A stretch of 64,000 bases of DNA from Kitasatospora sp. MAP5-34 (GCF_029894335.1 NZ_JARXZC010000037.1:1-64000); one strand, 5' to 3'; counted from the first letter of the stretch, positions 17,026 through 25,213 are shown. The notes: generated by a model from the sequence alone, not told the origin. Translations and numbers: made by a program.

Positions 17026-18138
17026 GTGACAACCCGTGCGGCCCAGACGCTGTCCCGTCCGTTCACCCTGGGCGGGCTCACCGTGCCGAACCGGATCGCG
17101 ATGGCACCGATGACCCGTCAGTTCTCGCCCGGTGGGGTGCCTGGCGAGGATGTGGCCGCGTACTACGCCCGGCGGGCGGCCGGTGGGGTGGGCCTGATCA
17201 TCACCGAGGGCACCTATGTCGGCCATCCGTCGGCGGGGCAGAGCGAGCGCGTGCCGCACTTCCACGGCGAGGACTCGCTGGCGGGGTGGGCCCGGGTCGC
17301 CGAGGCCGTCCACCAGGTCGGCGGCAAGATCGTGCCGCAGCTCTGGCACGTGGGGATGACCCGCACCGCCGACGCCACGTCCTTCCCGGAGGCGTCGGCC
17401 GTCGGCCCGTCCGGGGTCGCCCTGGACGGCAGTACGCCCGGCACCGGTCGTGCCATGACTCAGGCCGACCTGGACGATGTCATCGGCGCCTTCGCCACGG
17501 CCGCCGCCGAGGCCGAGCGTCTCGGCTTCGACGGGGTCGAGCTGCACGGCGCCCACGGCTACCTCATCGACCAGTTCCTCTGGTCCGGGACCAACCGCCG
17601 CACCGACGCCTACGGTGGCAGTCTCGCCTCCCGGGCCCGCTTCGCCGCCGAGATCGTCGCCGCCGTCCGCGCGGCCGTCTCCCCGGAGTTTCCGGTGATC
17701 TTCCGGCTGTCCCAGTGGAAGACGAACAACTACGACGCCCGGATAGCCGAGACGCCCGACGAGTTCGAAGCCCTTCTCACCCAGCTCACCGACGCGGGCG
17801 CCGACGCCTTCCACGCCTCCACCCGCCGCTACTGGCTCCCCGAGTTCGACGGCTCGGACCTCAACCTCGCGGGCTGGGCGAAGAAGCTCTCCGGCAAGCC
17901 GGCCATCACCGTCGGCTCGATCGGCCTGGACAACGAGTTCATCAGCTCCTTCCAGGGCCAGTCGGCTGCCGTGGCCGGCATCGACCACCTCCTGGACCGC
18001 CTCGAGCGCGACGAGTTCGACCTCGTCGCGGTCGGACGCGCGCTGCTCTCCGACCCCTCCTGGGCCGCCAAGGTCCTCACCGGCCGCACCGACGAGCTGG
18101 CGCCGTTCTCCCCGGAGGCGCTGCGCACCCTGTACTGA
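17026..18138 (+). CDS. Old yellow enzyme family NADH:flavin oxidoreductase
   Basis: 370-residue TIM-barrel FMN enzyme. 'LTVPNRIAMAPMTRQFS' (FMN contact), 'HGAHGYLIDQFLW' (His pair that binds the phenolate/carbonyl), 'NRRTDAYGGSLASRARF', and 'AVGRALLSDPSWAAKV' (phosphate site) are all in family order. It probably reduces activated C=C bonds of enals, enones or nitro compounds with NAD(P)H; the physiological substrate is unknown. The GTG at 17026 has TAGGAGAT 6-13 bases upstream. A perfect 21-bp terminator immediately follows and separates it from the convergent HutD gene. Confidence 0.92.
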   Translation: MTTRAAQTLSRPFTLGGLTVPNRIAMAPMTRQFSPGGVPGEDVAAYYARRAAGGVGLIITEGTYVGHPSAGQSERVPHFHGEDSLAGWARVAEAVHQVGGKIVPQLWHVGMTRTADATSFPEASAVGPSGVALDGSTPGTGRAMTQADLDDVIGAFATAAAEAERLGFDGVELHGAHGYLIDQFLWSGTNRRTDAYGGSLASRARFAAEIVAAVRAAVSPEFPVIFRLSQWKTNNYDARIAETPDEFEALLTQLTDAGADAFHASTRRYWLPEFDGSDLNLAGWAKKLSGKPAITVGSIGLDNEFISSFQGQSAAVAGIDHLLDRLERDEFDLVAVGRALLSDPSWAAKVLTGRTDELAPFSPEALRTLY

Positions 18139-18141
18139 CAC

Positions 18142-18191
18142 AACAGAGCCCGGACCGAGGCCGCCGTTTCGGCCTCGGTCCGGGCTCTGTT
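18142..18191. terminator. Bidirectional terminator
   Basis: Positions 18142-18162 and 18171-18191 are exactly complementary over 21 bp (AACAGAGCCCGGACCGAGGCC on the left arm spans 21 bases) with an 8-base loop. It starts 4 bases after the stop of the rightward oxidoreductase and lies 35 bases from the stop of the leftward HutD gene. The AACA...TGTT ends give short A/U flanks in both directions. Confidence 0.92.
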
Positions 18192-18225
18192 CCGTGCGGC
18201 TGGGCGCTCGCCCCGCAGGTGCTGC

Positions 18226-18798
18226 TCAGCCGGCCCGGGTCGCCCGGATCGTCACCACGGCGGCGACGCCGTCCACCCGGAGCAGGTCGTCGTAACCGTT
18301 GCTGAGCAGGGCCGCGTCGAGCGGGCCGAGGCGGAGGTCGGCGGCGCCGAGTTCTGCCGTCCCGGCCAGGCAGACCAGCAGCAGGACGGCGTTCTCCGGT
18401 GCCTCGACGGAGCGTTGGAAGTCCGCGATCTCGACCTCGGCGGTCGCGCGGCCGCGCCGGGTCATGACGTTGAAGTCGACGACCGGGCCGCCGAGCAGCC
18501 GGCAGTCGGTCTCCGCGTCGCCGGGGAAGGCGAACGGGCGGTACGGCTGCGCGAGCCGGTGCTCCGTCCCCGCGACGGTCAGGGCCATGCCGGCGCCCTG
18601 GACGACCGTGATCACGCGGTCCACGCCGTCGAAGCGGGAGAACGGGCCGCCCTGGGCGACGTCGGCGAGGCTCACCCGCCAGTCGAAGTCCGCGAGCGCG
18701 GCGTCCGCCGGGAATCCGGCCACCTCGCGGGTGACTCCGCCGCCGTTCAGCCACGGGGTGGCGGGGCGCTCCCCGGCGCGCAGTACCTGAACCGTCAT
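18226..18798 (-). CDS. HutD family protein
   Basis: 190 residues with the HutD/Ves fold (bicupin-like). 'TPWLNGGGVTREVAGFP' at the N-terminus, 'DWRVSLADVAQGGPFSRFDGVDR' (as a region ~39-61) and 'RLLGGPVVDFNVMTRRG' are the conserved blocks. HutD is linked with histidine utilisation in proteobacteria and may sense or limit formylglutamate-type intermediates; no other hut gene is nearby, so function here is open. ATG 18798. It lies downstream of the MFS gene on the same strand with ~80 bases between, so co-transcription is possible. Confidence 0.85.
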   Translation of the reverse strand: MTVQVLRAGERPATPWLNGGGVTREVAGFPADAALADFDWRVSLADVAQGGPFSRFDGVDRVITVVQGAGMALTVAGTEHRLAQPYRPFAFPGDAETDCRLLGGPVVDFNVMTRRGRATAEVEIADFQRSVEAPENAVLLLVCLAGTAELGAADLRLGPLDAALLSNGYDDLLRVDGVAAVVTIRATRAG

Positions 18799-18877
18799 CG
18801 CTCGTCCCGTCCACTGGTCGTCCGGCTGATCACGCAGTTCTCGGTGTGATCCTCGGGTGATCCTCCCACGGTGCCGT

Positions 18878-20245
18878 TCAGACCGTCCGGCCCCGCCCCG
18901 ACCGCAGTGCGCCCGGCCGGACCACGACCGCGAGCAGACCGGCCAGCGCGGAGGTGCCCGCGACGGTGGTGAGCGCCATCGGCAGGCTCGCCGCGTCCGC
19001 CAGGACCCCGATCACCGGCGGTCCGATCAGCATCCCGGCGTACCCGAGCGTGGAGGCCGTCGCCACGCCCTGCGGGCCGCCGACCGCCCCGGCGCGGGCG
19101 ATGGCCAGCGGGAAGATGTTCGCCAGCCCGAGGCCGACCAGCCCGAGCCCGGCCAGCACGACCGGGACGGACGGCGCGAGGGCGCCGGTCAGCATCCCGG
19201 CGGCCGCCGTCAGCCCGCCGGCCAGCATCACCCGGGTCTGCCCGAGCCGGATGGTGAGCCAGGTGCCGCTGATCCGTCCGGCCGTCATCGCGAGGGCGAA
19301 CGCGGCGTACCCGGTAGCGGCCAGCCCCGCGCTCGCGTGCACGTCGTCGGTCAGGTGCAGCGTCGCCCAGTCGGCGAGCGCGCCCTCCCCGTACGCGTCG
19401 CACAGGGCGGTCAGCCCGAGCAGGACGACCAGCAGCCGGGCCCCGGACAGCTGGGCGGCTCGCGGCTCGCGCCGGGCCTGAGCGGTGGCCTGAGCAGCAA
19501 CGGGAGCAGCGACCGCAGTTGTGGCCTGAGCCGTGACCGGAGCCGTGCCCGGAGTTGCCTCCTGCGCAGTGGCCCGCGCCGTGACCGGAGCAGCCGAGCG
19601 CAGCAGCGCCGTACCCGCCGCAGCGGTGACCAGCAGCCCGAGCGCGCCGCCGAGCGCGAGCGCCCAGGCGGCGCTGACCCGCCCGGCGAGCAGCCCGCCG
19701 ACCGCCGCGCCGAGCAGGCCGCCCAGGCTGTAGCCCGCGTGGAAGCTGGGCATGACGGGGCGTCGGAGTTCGGCGACCAGGTCGACGGCGGCGCTGTTCA
19801 TGGCGACGTTCGCCGCGCCGTAGCCCGCGCCGAAGAGCAGCAGGACGCCGCCGAGGGCGGGTACCGAGTGGGTGTGCGGGGGCAGCGGCACGGCGAGGCT
19901 GAGCACGGCGAGCGAGGCGACGGTGACCGGCCGGGAGCCGTACCGGACGCAGAGCCGCCCGATCACCGGCATGGTGGCGACGGCGCCGGCCGAGATGCAG
20001 AGCAGGGCGAGCCCGAGTGCGCTGTGCGAGGCACCGACCTGCGCGCGGATGTCCGGTATGCGGACGACCCAGGCGGCGAAGAGGAAGCCGTCGACGGCGA
20101 AGAAGGCGGTGAGGGCGATCCGGGCCGAGGTCCAGGTGGTGCGCCGGGCTGGGCCGACCGGGTGGTTGTGGGACCGGCCGACGGACCGCTCGTGCGTCTG
20201 ATCGGGGGCTTCGGGCAGGGCTTGGGTTTTGTTTAGGCGCGGCAC
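18878..20245 (-). CDS. MFS transporter, divergent from a ROK regulator
   Basis: 455 residues with ~12 transmembrane helices. The second half resembles the FucP/YbjJ-like permeases ('NIFPLAIARAGAVGG', 'TLGYAGMLIGPPVIG'). The central cytoplasmic loop (~220-260) is a low-complexity Ala/Thr/Val/Gln stretch encoded by a degenerate repeat (about 19480-19600). The GTG at 20245 is preferred: upstream in-frame sequence overlaps the ROK gene, and a TTGTGG-N18-TATTCT promoter places the transcription start at or next to this GTG, so the mRNA would be leaderless. Export or sugar uptake cannot be told apart. The neighbouring ROK protein is the likely regulator. Confidence 0.85.
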   Translation of the reverse strand: MPRLNKTQALPEAPDQTHERSVGRSHNHPVGPARRTTWTSARIALTAFFAVDGFLFAAWVVRIPDIRAQVGASHSALGLALLCISAGAVATMPVIGRLCVRYGSRPVTVASLAVLSLAVPLPPHTHSVPALGGVLLLFGAGYGAANVAMNSAAVDLVAELRRPVMPSFHAGYSLGGLLGAAVGGLLAGRVSAAWALALGGALGLLVTAAAGTALLRSAAPVTARATAQEATPGTAPVTAQATTAVAAPVAAQATAQARREPRAAQLSGARLLVVLLGLTALCDAYGEGALADWATLHLTDDVHASAGLAATGYAAFALAMTAGRISGTWLTIRLGQTRVMLAGGLTAAAGMLTGALAPSVPVVLAGLGLVGLGLANIFPLAIARAGAVGGPQGVATASTLGYAGMLIGPPVIGVLADAASLPMALTTVAGTSALAGLLAVVVRPGALRSGRGRTV

Positions 20246-20281
20246 AAAGTCAGAATAGGGGTGTGCCTCACACACCCACAA
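20229..20281. promoter_or_regulatory. Overlapping divergent leaderless promoters (MFS / ROK)
   Basis: Only 17 bases separate the two GTG starts (20245 leftward, 20263 rightward). Leftward: -35 TTGTGG (20281-20276), 18-base spacer, -10 TATTCT (20257-20252), start predicted at ~20245. Rightward: -35-like TTGTTT (20229-20234), 16-base spacer, -10-like CAGAAT (20251-20256), start predicted at ~20263. The -10 boxes overlap, so polymerases for the two genes must compete, and each -35 lies within the other gene's coding start. Confidence 0.6.
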
Positions 20282-21555
20282 GCCCGAACACCGGTCCGAA
20301 GCCGTCCGGCGAGCGCCGACCGGCGCCCGACCGGGGCCGTACGCTGCTCGGTCCCGCCCTCGCGCTGGTCCACACCGGCCAGGCGCCCACTCGCTCCGCA
20401 CTCACCAGCGCCCTCGACGTGACCCGTGCCACCGCCGGAGCGATCAGTGCCGAACTGGAGGCCCTCGGCCTGATCACGGTGGACTCCAGCCCGGCCGGCG
20501 GTGGGCGCGGACGTCCGTCGCACCGGCTGGCCGTCGATCCGTCGGGGCCGGTGGTGATCGCCGCGCAGATCCACGCGGACGGGCTCAGCATCGCCCTCGC
20601 CGGGCTCGGCGGACGGCTCGAAGAGCCCGTCCACCTCCCGCTGCCGGACGCCACCGACCCCGTCCGGCTGCTGAGCGCCGTGGCCCGGGCGGGTGCGGAC
20701 CTCGCCCGGGCCTCCGGTCGGCGCTGCCTGGGGGCGGCCCTCGCGCTGCCCAACCCGGTGACCGAGCCGGACGGAGCCGCGCTCGCCGCGCTGCACTTCG
20801 CCTGGCCGAGCGGGACGCCCGTCGCCGACCTGTTCGCGGAGCAACTCCGCAAGGCCGACCTGGGCCCCCGGGCCCGGATGCCGCTGCCGAGCACCGTCGC
20901 CAACGACGCCAACCTCGCCGCCCTCGCCGAGCACCGGCACGGCGCGGGCCGGGGCTCCCGGCACCTGCTGCTGGTGACCTCGGGCCACCGGGGTGTCGGC
21001 GGCGCGCTGGTGATCGACGGTCGGCTGCACACGGGCAGCGCCGGACTGGCCATGGAGGTGGGACATCTGACGGTCGATCCGCAGGGCCGCCCGTGCGCCT
21101 GCGGCAACCGGGGCTGCCTCAACTCCGAGACCGACCCGGAGGCGTTGTTCGCCGCCGCCGACCGCACGCCGGATCCGCGGCGCCCGCTGCTCGAGCAGGC
21201 CCGTGAACTCGCCCGCGCGGCGGCCGCGGACCCCCGGGCCCGCGCCGCCGTCGACCACGTGGTCGACCGGCTGGGGCTGGGCCTTGCCGGGCTGGTGAAC
21301 ATCCTCAACCCCGACCGCATCGTGCTCAGCGGGCTCCACCGCGACCTGCTCGCCGCCGCCCCGGAGCGCCTGGCGGCGGTCGTCGCGGACCGCTGCCTGT
21401 TGGGTCGCAGCGGCCGGATGCCGATCGTCGCCGCCGAGGTCACCCACGCCGGGCTGGTCGGTGCGGCGGAGCTGGCCTGGGAACCGCTGTTGCACGATCC
21501 GCAGGCGGTGGCGGCCGGTACTGTGGCGGGAACGCGCGGAGAGAGGCAGAAGTGA
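20263..21555 (+). CDS. ROK family transcriptional regulator
   Basis: 430 residues. An N-terminal winged helix-turn-helix (~28-85, 'TRSALTSALDVTRATAGAIS') precedes a sugar-kinase-like ROK domain (~95-420) with the zinc-type motif 'GRPCACGNRGCLN', which here lacks the usual Glu after Leu (Asn-Ser-Glu instead). ROK regulators bind a sugar or sugar phosphate and repress transport and catabolic genes. The divergently transcribed MFS gene 17 bases away is the obvious target. It overlaps the following VOC gene by a base (TGATG), so the two are translationally coupled. Confidence 0.9.
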   Translation: MPHTPTSPNTGPKPSGERRPAPDRGRTLLGPALALVHTGQAPTRSALTSALDVTRATAGAISAELEALGLITVDSSPAGGGRGRPSHRLAVDPSGPVVIAAQIHADGLSIALAGLGGRLEEPVHLPLPDATDPVRLLSAVARAGADLARASGRRCLGAALALPNPVTEPDGAALAALHFAWPSGTPVADLFAEQLRKADLGPRARMPLPSTVANDANLAALAEHRHGAGRGSRHLLLVTSGHRGVGGALVIDGRLHTGSAGLAMEVGHLTVDPQGRPCACGNRGCLNSETDPEALFAAADRTPDPRRPLLEQARELARAAAADPRARAAVDHVVDRLGLGLAGLVNILNPDRIVLSGLHRDLLAAAPERLAAVVADRCLLGRSGRMPIVAAEVTHAGLVGAAELAWEPLLHDPQAVAAGTVAGTRGERQK

Positions 21556-21977
21556 TGGTTTATCAGCTGGACCACGTCGTCGTCTGGGTCGCGGACCCGG
21601 TGCGGTCGCTCGCCTTCTACCAGGAGGTGCTGGGCCTGGAGCCGGTCCGGGCGGTGGAGTACGCCGCCGACCAGGTCCCGTTCGTCAGCGTCCGGCTCAA
21701 TCCGGGGACGATCCTGGACCTCACGCCGCTCACCGCCGTCCCGGGGGTCGACGCCGTGACCGGCGCCGAGGGCAGTGCGGGCAACCGGCTCAACCACATC
21801 TGCCTGGCGATGTCCGAGGCCGAGTTCGAGGCCCTCCACCAGAGGCTCCACGCCAGCGGGCAGGGGACCACGACCCCGTACCTGAAGGACCTCTTCGGTG
21901 CTCGCGGCGACGCGCCTCGGGCCTTCTACTTCACCGACCCGGACGGCAACGCCTTCGAGGCCCGGTACTACGACTAG
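21555..21977 (+). CDS. VOC family (glyoxalase-like) protein
   Basis: 140 residues, two beta-alpha-beta-beta-beta modules. 'LDHVVVWVADPVRSLAFYQEVLG' opens it with the first metal His; 'NHICLAMS' and 'FYFTDPDGNAFEARYY' supply the later ligands including the C-terminal Glu. Probably a small metal-dependent lyase, isomerase or binding protein with unknown ligand. The ATG at 21555 overlaps the ROK stop codon, with GAGAGG 8 bases upstream, indicating translational coupling with the regulator. Confidence 0.88.
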   Translation: MVYQLDHVVVWVADPVRSLAFYQEVLGLEPVRAVEYAADQVPFVSVRLNPGTILDLTPLTAVPGVDAVTGAEGSAGNRLNHICLAMSEAEFEALHQRLHASGQGTTTPYLKDLFGARGDAPRAFYFTDPDGNAFEARYYD

Positions 21978-22108
21978 GCCGGCCGGGCTGGGCCGATCGG
22001 GCTGGTTTGGCCGGGCTGGGTTGGCCGGGCCCAACTGCCTGGTCGGGACCAGCGGGTGGGTGGGTCGCGCGGGGAATCGCGTGAGCGAGTCCGGAGTTAT
22101 GATCTTGC
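21978..22108 (+). promoter_or_regulatory. Repeat-rich spacer with a -10 element for a leaderless phzF-like gene
   Basis: Just after the VOC stop come imperfect copies of GGCCGGGCTGGG (about 21979-22040). Near the right end TATGAT (22098-22103) stands 5 bases before the ATG at 22109, the spacing expected for a promoter whose transcript starts at the initiation codon. No good -35 box is visible 17-18 bases further up. Confidence 0.5.
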
Positions 22109-22999
22109 ATGACAACTCCCTCGCTCGCTCCCGAGATCCTGCGTTATGTCGCGTTCGCCACCGACCCGGCCGGTGGCAACCCCGCCGGTGTGGTGCTGGA
22201 CGCCACCGGGCTGGACAGTGCGGAGCAGCTCGCGATCGCCGCGAAGCTCGGTTACTCGGAGACGGCCTTCCTCGTCGCGGATGGCGCGAATGACGCGGAA
22301 CGCACGTACGCCGTCCGTTACTTCAGCCCGCTGACCGAGGTGCCGTTCTGCGGGCACGCCACGGTGGCCGCCGCCGTGGCGCTGGCCGAGAAGATCGGGC
22401 CCGGTCGGGTGCTGTTCCGGACCAAGGCCGGGGACGTGCCGGTGGAGGTCGCGGCCACCGCCGACGGCACCCTGGAGGCGACGCTGACCAGCGTCGAGCC
22501 GCACGTCGACGAGATCACCGACGACCAGCTCACGGAGGCGCTGGCCGCGCTGGCCTGGGAGTGCGACGACCTCGACCCGACGCTGCCGCCCCGGATCGGC
22601 TACGCCGGCGCCCGGCATCTGGTGCTGGCCGCCGCGACCCGCGCCCGGCTCGCCGACCTCGACTACGACTTCGACCGGCTGGCCGGCTTCATGACCGAGC
22701 TCGACCTGGTCACGCTTCAGCTGGTCTGGCGGGAGTCCGCCGACACCTTCCACGTCCGGAACCCGTTCCCGGTCGGCGGCGTGGTCGAGGACCCGGCCAC
22801 CGGCGCGGCGGCCGCCGCCTTCGGCGCGTACCTGCGCGAGCGCGGCCAGGTCACGCCGCCCGTCGTACTGACCCTGCACCAGGGCGATGACATGGGCCGC
22901 CCGGGGCTGCTGCGGGTGGAACTGCGGGACGGTGACCCGAGGGTGCGGGTCAGCGGTGCGGGGGTGCGGATCCCGGACGGGGACGTATCGGGGGAGTAA
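22109..22999 (+). CDS. PhzF family isomerase
   Basis: 296 residues, two-domain diaminopimelate-epimerase-like fold. The catalytic Glu lies in 'LGYSETAFLV' and the family signature 'PFCGHATVAAAVAL' follows; the second half contains 'GGVVEDPATGAAAAAFGAYL'. PhzF in phenazine producers isomerises DHHA, but the family is broad and no other phenazine gene is in the window, so this is most likely a stand-alone isomerase of unknown substrate. No ribosome site precedes the ATG, consistent with the leaderless promoter described above. Confidence 0.92.
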   Translation: MTTPSLAPEILRYVAFATDPAGGNPAGVVLDATGLDSAEQLAIAAKLGYSETAFLVADGANDAERTYAVRYFSPLTEVPFCGHATVAAAVALAEKIGPGRVLFRTKAGDVPVEVAATADGTLEATLTSVEPHVDEITDDQLTEALAALAWECDDLDPTLPPRIGYAGARHLVLAAATRARLADLDYDFDRLAGFMTELDLVTLQLVWRESADTFHVRNPFPVGGVVEDPATGAAAAAFGAYLRERGQVTPPVVLTLHQGDDMGRPGLLRVELRDGDPRVRVSGAGVRIPDGDVSGE

Positions 23000-23156
23000 G
23001 GCGCGCTCGGCCCGTGCCGGGGTCCGTGTCGGTGGCGGCGGCGTTCCAGGTCGTGGGGGCGGCCGCCGCCGGGCCGATCCGGTGGGCCGTAGAATTCGAA
23101 TCCCCGAGGAGTGCCGGGCCGGCCGTACCGGTCGGTGAGAGTTAAGGAACAAGACA

Positions 23157-23390
23157 GTGCAGATCATCGGAGCGATCGAGCGCAGGCAGCGGCTGTTGCA
23201 GGCCATCCGCGAGGGTGGCGGCCAGTGGACCTGGCAGCGGGCTCGGGAGACCTACGAGGTCCGCCCGGAGCCGCGTATCCCGCGCCGGGACCTGCAGGAG
23301 CTGACCCGGGCCGGGTACCTCACCCGGGTCGAGACCGGGGTGTACGAGATCCCCGGCAGCGGTGAGGCGCACGGCGGCTCGGAGCAGTAG
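23157..23390 (+). CDS. Small winged-helix-like protein
   Basis: 77 residues. 'IERRQRLLQAIREGGGQWT' then 'RRDLQELTRAGYLTRVETGVYEI' reads as helix - turn - recognition helix - beta wing, the pattern of small winged-helix proteins common in streptomycetes. Strongly basic and soluble. GTG 23157 preceded by AAGGAAC (23146-23152). Whether it binds DNA is inference. It is just upstream of an A/T-rich repeat region and the cysteine desulfhydrase gene, a possible target. Confidence 0.7.
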   Translation: MQIIGAIERRQRLLQAIREGGGQWTWQRARETYEVRPEPRIPRRDLQELTRAGYLTRVETGVYEIPGSGEAHGGSEQ

Positions 23391-23418
23391 TCGCAGAGGG
23401 ATAAGCGGAAGCTGTACC

Positions 23419-23456
23419 TATCGTAACAGTCACTTATCGTAATTGATTGTTACACT
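23419..23456 (+). promoter_or_regulatory. Promoter/operator region with direct TATCGTAA repeats
   Basis: TATCGTAA occurs at 23419-23426 and 23435-23442, 16 bp apart, and GTAACAGT (23423-23430) is mirrored by ATTGTTAC (23445-23452) with one mismatch. TACACT (23451-23456) could be the -10 of the desulfhydrase gene. The whole patch is A/T-rich against a GC-rich background. Downstream, CCGGGC-GCT-GCCCGG (23466-23480) is a 6-bp hairpin in the 5' leader. Confidence 0.55.
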
Positions 23457-23500
23457 CGGTAGGAGCCGGGCGCTGCCCGGTGGAACCGAGGAGATGCGTG

Positions 23501-24604
23501 ATGGCTGCCGTGACCGTTGATGTGGACCGTTCCGATGCCGCGTACCGGGCTTGGCTCAAGGAAGCCGTCCGCAAGGTGCAGGCCGACTCCAACCGGTCGG
23601 CCGACACCCACCTGCTGCGCTTCCCGCTCCCCGAGGCCTGGGGGATCGACCTCTACCTGAAGGACGAGTCCACCCACCCGACCGGCAGCCTCAAGCACCG
23701 GCTCGCCCGCTCGCTCTTCCTCTACGGGCTCTGCAACGGGTGGATCAGACCGGGCAAGCCGGTGATCGAGGCGTCGAGTGGTTCGACCGCCGTCTCCGAG
23801 GCGTACTTCGCCAAGCTGATCGGCGTGCCGTTCATCGCGGTGATGGCCAAGAGCACCAGCCCGGCCAAGATCGACCTGATCGAGTTCCAGGGCGGCAGCT
23901 GTCACCTTGTCGACAATCCGGGCGAGGTGTACGAGGCGTCCGCCCGGCTGGCCGAGCAGACCGGTGGGCACTACATGGACCAGTTCACCTACGCCGAGCG
24001 GGCCACCGACTGGCGCGGCAACAACAACATCGCCGAGTCGATCTTCGCCCAGCTGCGCCTGGAGCCGCACCCCGAGCCCGCCTGGATCGTCGCTACGGCC
24101 GGCACCGGCGGCACCTCCGCGACCATCGCCCGCTACGTCCACTACCTCCAGCACGACACCCGGATCTGCGTCGCCGACCCGGAGAACTCCTGCTTCTTCG
24201 ACGGCTGGATCGGCCACGACCCCGAGGCGACCTGCACGCAGGGCTCGCGGATCGAGGGCATCGGCCGCCCCCGGATGGAGCCCAGCTTCGTGCCGGGCGC
24301 CATCGACCGGATGATGCGGGTCCCCGACGCGGCCTCGATCGCCGCCATGCGGGTGCTGGAGAACGTGCTCGGCAAGAAGGCCGGCGCCTCCACCGGTACG
24401 GGCCTGTGGAGCGCGCTGCGGATCGTCGCCGAGATGCGGGCGGCGGGTGAGCACGGCAGCGTCGTCACGCTGATCTGCGACCCGGGCGACCGCTACCTCG
24501 ACAAGTACTACTCCGACGCCTGGCTGGCCGAGCAGGACATCGACATCGCGCCCTACCAGGCCATGCTGGAACGTTTCCTCGACGGTGCCGACCAGCTCGA
24601 CTGA
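23501..24604 (+). CDS. Cysteine desulfhydrase Cds1-like PLP enzyme
   Basis: 367-residue fold-type II PLP enzyme. The Schiff-base lysine lies in 'HPTGSLKHRLARSLF'; 'EASSGSTAVSEAYFAKLIGVPF' binds the substrate carboxylate, and 'ATAGTGGTSATIARY' is the PLP phosphate loop. It differs from CysK in length and in the 'GSLKHR' motif and looks like mycobacterial Cds1, which breaks cysteine to H2S, pyruvate and ammonia; a cysteine synthase role cannot be excluded. The ATG at 23501 has GAGGAG 7 bases upstream, better than ATG 23494, which is out of frame. Its 3' end is copied into the spacer beyond. Confidence 0.85.
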   Translation: MAAVTVDVDRSDAAYRAWLKEAVRKVQADSNRSADTHLLRFPLPEAWGIDLYLKDESTHPTGSLKHRLARSLFLYGLCNGWIRPGKPVIEASSGSTAVSEAYFAKLIGVPFIAVMAKSTSPAKIDLIEFQGGSCHLVDNPGEVYEASARLAEQTGGHYMDQFTYAERATDWRGNNNIAESIFAQLRLEPHPEPAWIVATAGTGGTSATIARYVHYLQHDTRICVADPENSCFFDGWIGHDPEATCTQGSRIEGIGRPRMEPSFVPGAIDRMMRVPDAASIAAMRVLENVLGKKAGASTGTGLWSALRIVAEMRAAGEHGSVVTLICDPGDRYLDKYYSDAWLAEQDIDIAPYQAMLERFLDGADQLD

Positions 24605-24645
24605 CCGGCTCGACCGACCGTAGGGCCGACCGGCTCGACCGACCG
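24588..24645 (+). repeat. 3'-end repeat of the desulfhydrase gene
   Basis: GACCGGCTCGACCGACCG occurs exactly at 24603-24620 (overlapping the stop codon) and 24628-24645, 25 bp apart. The gene's own last codons (24588-24607, CCGACCAGCTCGACTGACCG) are a third copy with two mismatches to 24626-24645. The repeat therefore derives from, or gave rise to, the coding 3' end. Confidence 0.75.
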
Positions 24646-24690
24646 AAAGTCAGTGGCGGCCGCGCCGGTCGGCGTGATACTCAACGCTGC

Positions 24691-25179
24691 ATGAATGATC
24701 TTCTGACCGACCGTCTTGTCCTGCACCCCTTCACCGCCGAGGAGGCCAGGCTGGTCGAGACCGGCGAACGCGGCCCGGACACCCACTGGGCCCCCGACTA
24801 CCCGGCCGAGGGCGAGCGGACGGGCGCCCGGATGTTCGTCCGCGCCTGCGAGGCCGTCGGTGACCCGCAGCCCTTCGGCGGCTACGAGATACGCCGCGCC
24901 TCGGACGGCCGGGCCATCGGTGGCATCGGCTTCCACGGCGGCCCGGACGAGCACGGCGCCGTCGAGGTCGGCTACGGCCTCGCCGAGTCCGCCCGGGGCC
25001 AGGGCTACGCCCGCGAGGCCGTCCGCCGCATGGTGGAACTCGCCCGCGAGCAGGGCGTGACCAAGTTCCTCGGCAACACCGGCCACGACAACGTTCCCTC
25101 GCAGCGGGTGATGCTCGCCGCCGGGATGACCCTCGTGAACGAGGACGAGGAACTCAAGTACTACGAGCTCGTACTCTAA
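24691..25179 (+). CDS. GNAT family N-acetyltransferase (RimJ/RimL type)
   Basis: 162 residues. 'LTDRLVLHPFTAEEARLV' is the RimJ/L-type opening; the acetyl-CoA pyrophosphate loop appears as 'YGLAESARGQGYAREAVRRMV' (Q/R-x-x-G-x-G/A), followed by 'VTKFLGNTGHDNVPSQRVMLAAGM'. Target amine unknown: could be a peptide N-terminus, an antibiotic or a small metabolite. A GATACT -10-like box (24676-24681) lies 9 bases before the ATG, so the transcript probably has almost no leader. Confidence 0.9.
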   Translation: MNDLLTDRLVLHPFTAEEARLVETGERGPDTHWAPDYPAEGERTGARMFVRACEAVGDPQPFGGYEIRRASDGRAIGGIGFHGGPDEHGAVEVGYGLAESARGQGYAREAVRRMVELAREQGVTKFLGNTGHDNVPSQRVMLAAGMTLVNEDEELKYYELVL

Positions 25180-25213
25180 CCACGCGTACTTCAACCACTC
25201 GTACTTCAACCAC
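25169..25213 (+). repeat. 15-bp tandem repeat at the GNAT gene 3' end
   Basis: Three head-to-tail 15-mers: TCGTACTCTAACCAC (25169-25183, containing the stop codon TAA), GCGTACTTCAACCAC (25184-25198) and TCGTACTTCAACCAC (25199-25213). Differences are one to three bases. The first unit encodes the end of the protein. Confidence 0.9.

Noticed and set aside
22109..22999. Phenazine biosynthesis locus
   Set aside because: PhzF-family proteins are common alone; no phzA/B/C/D/E/G genes are near.
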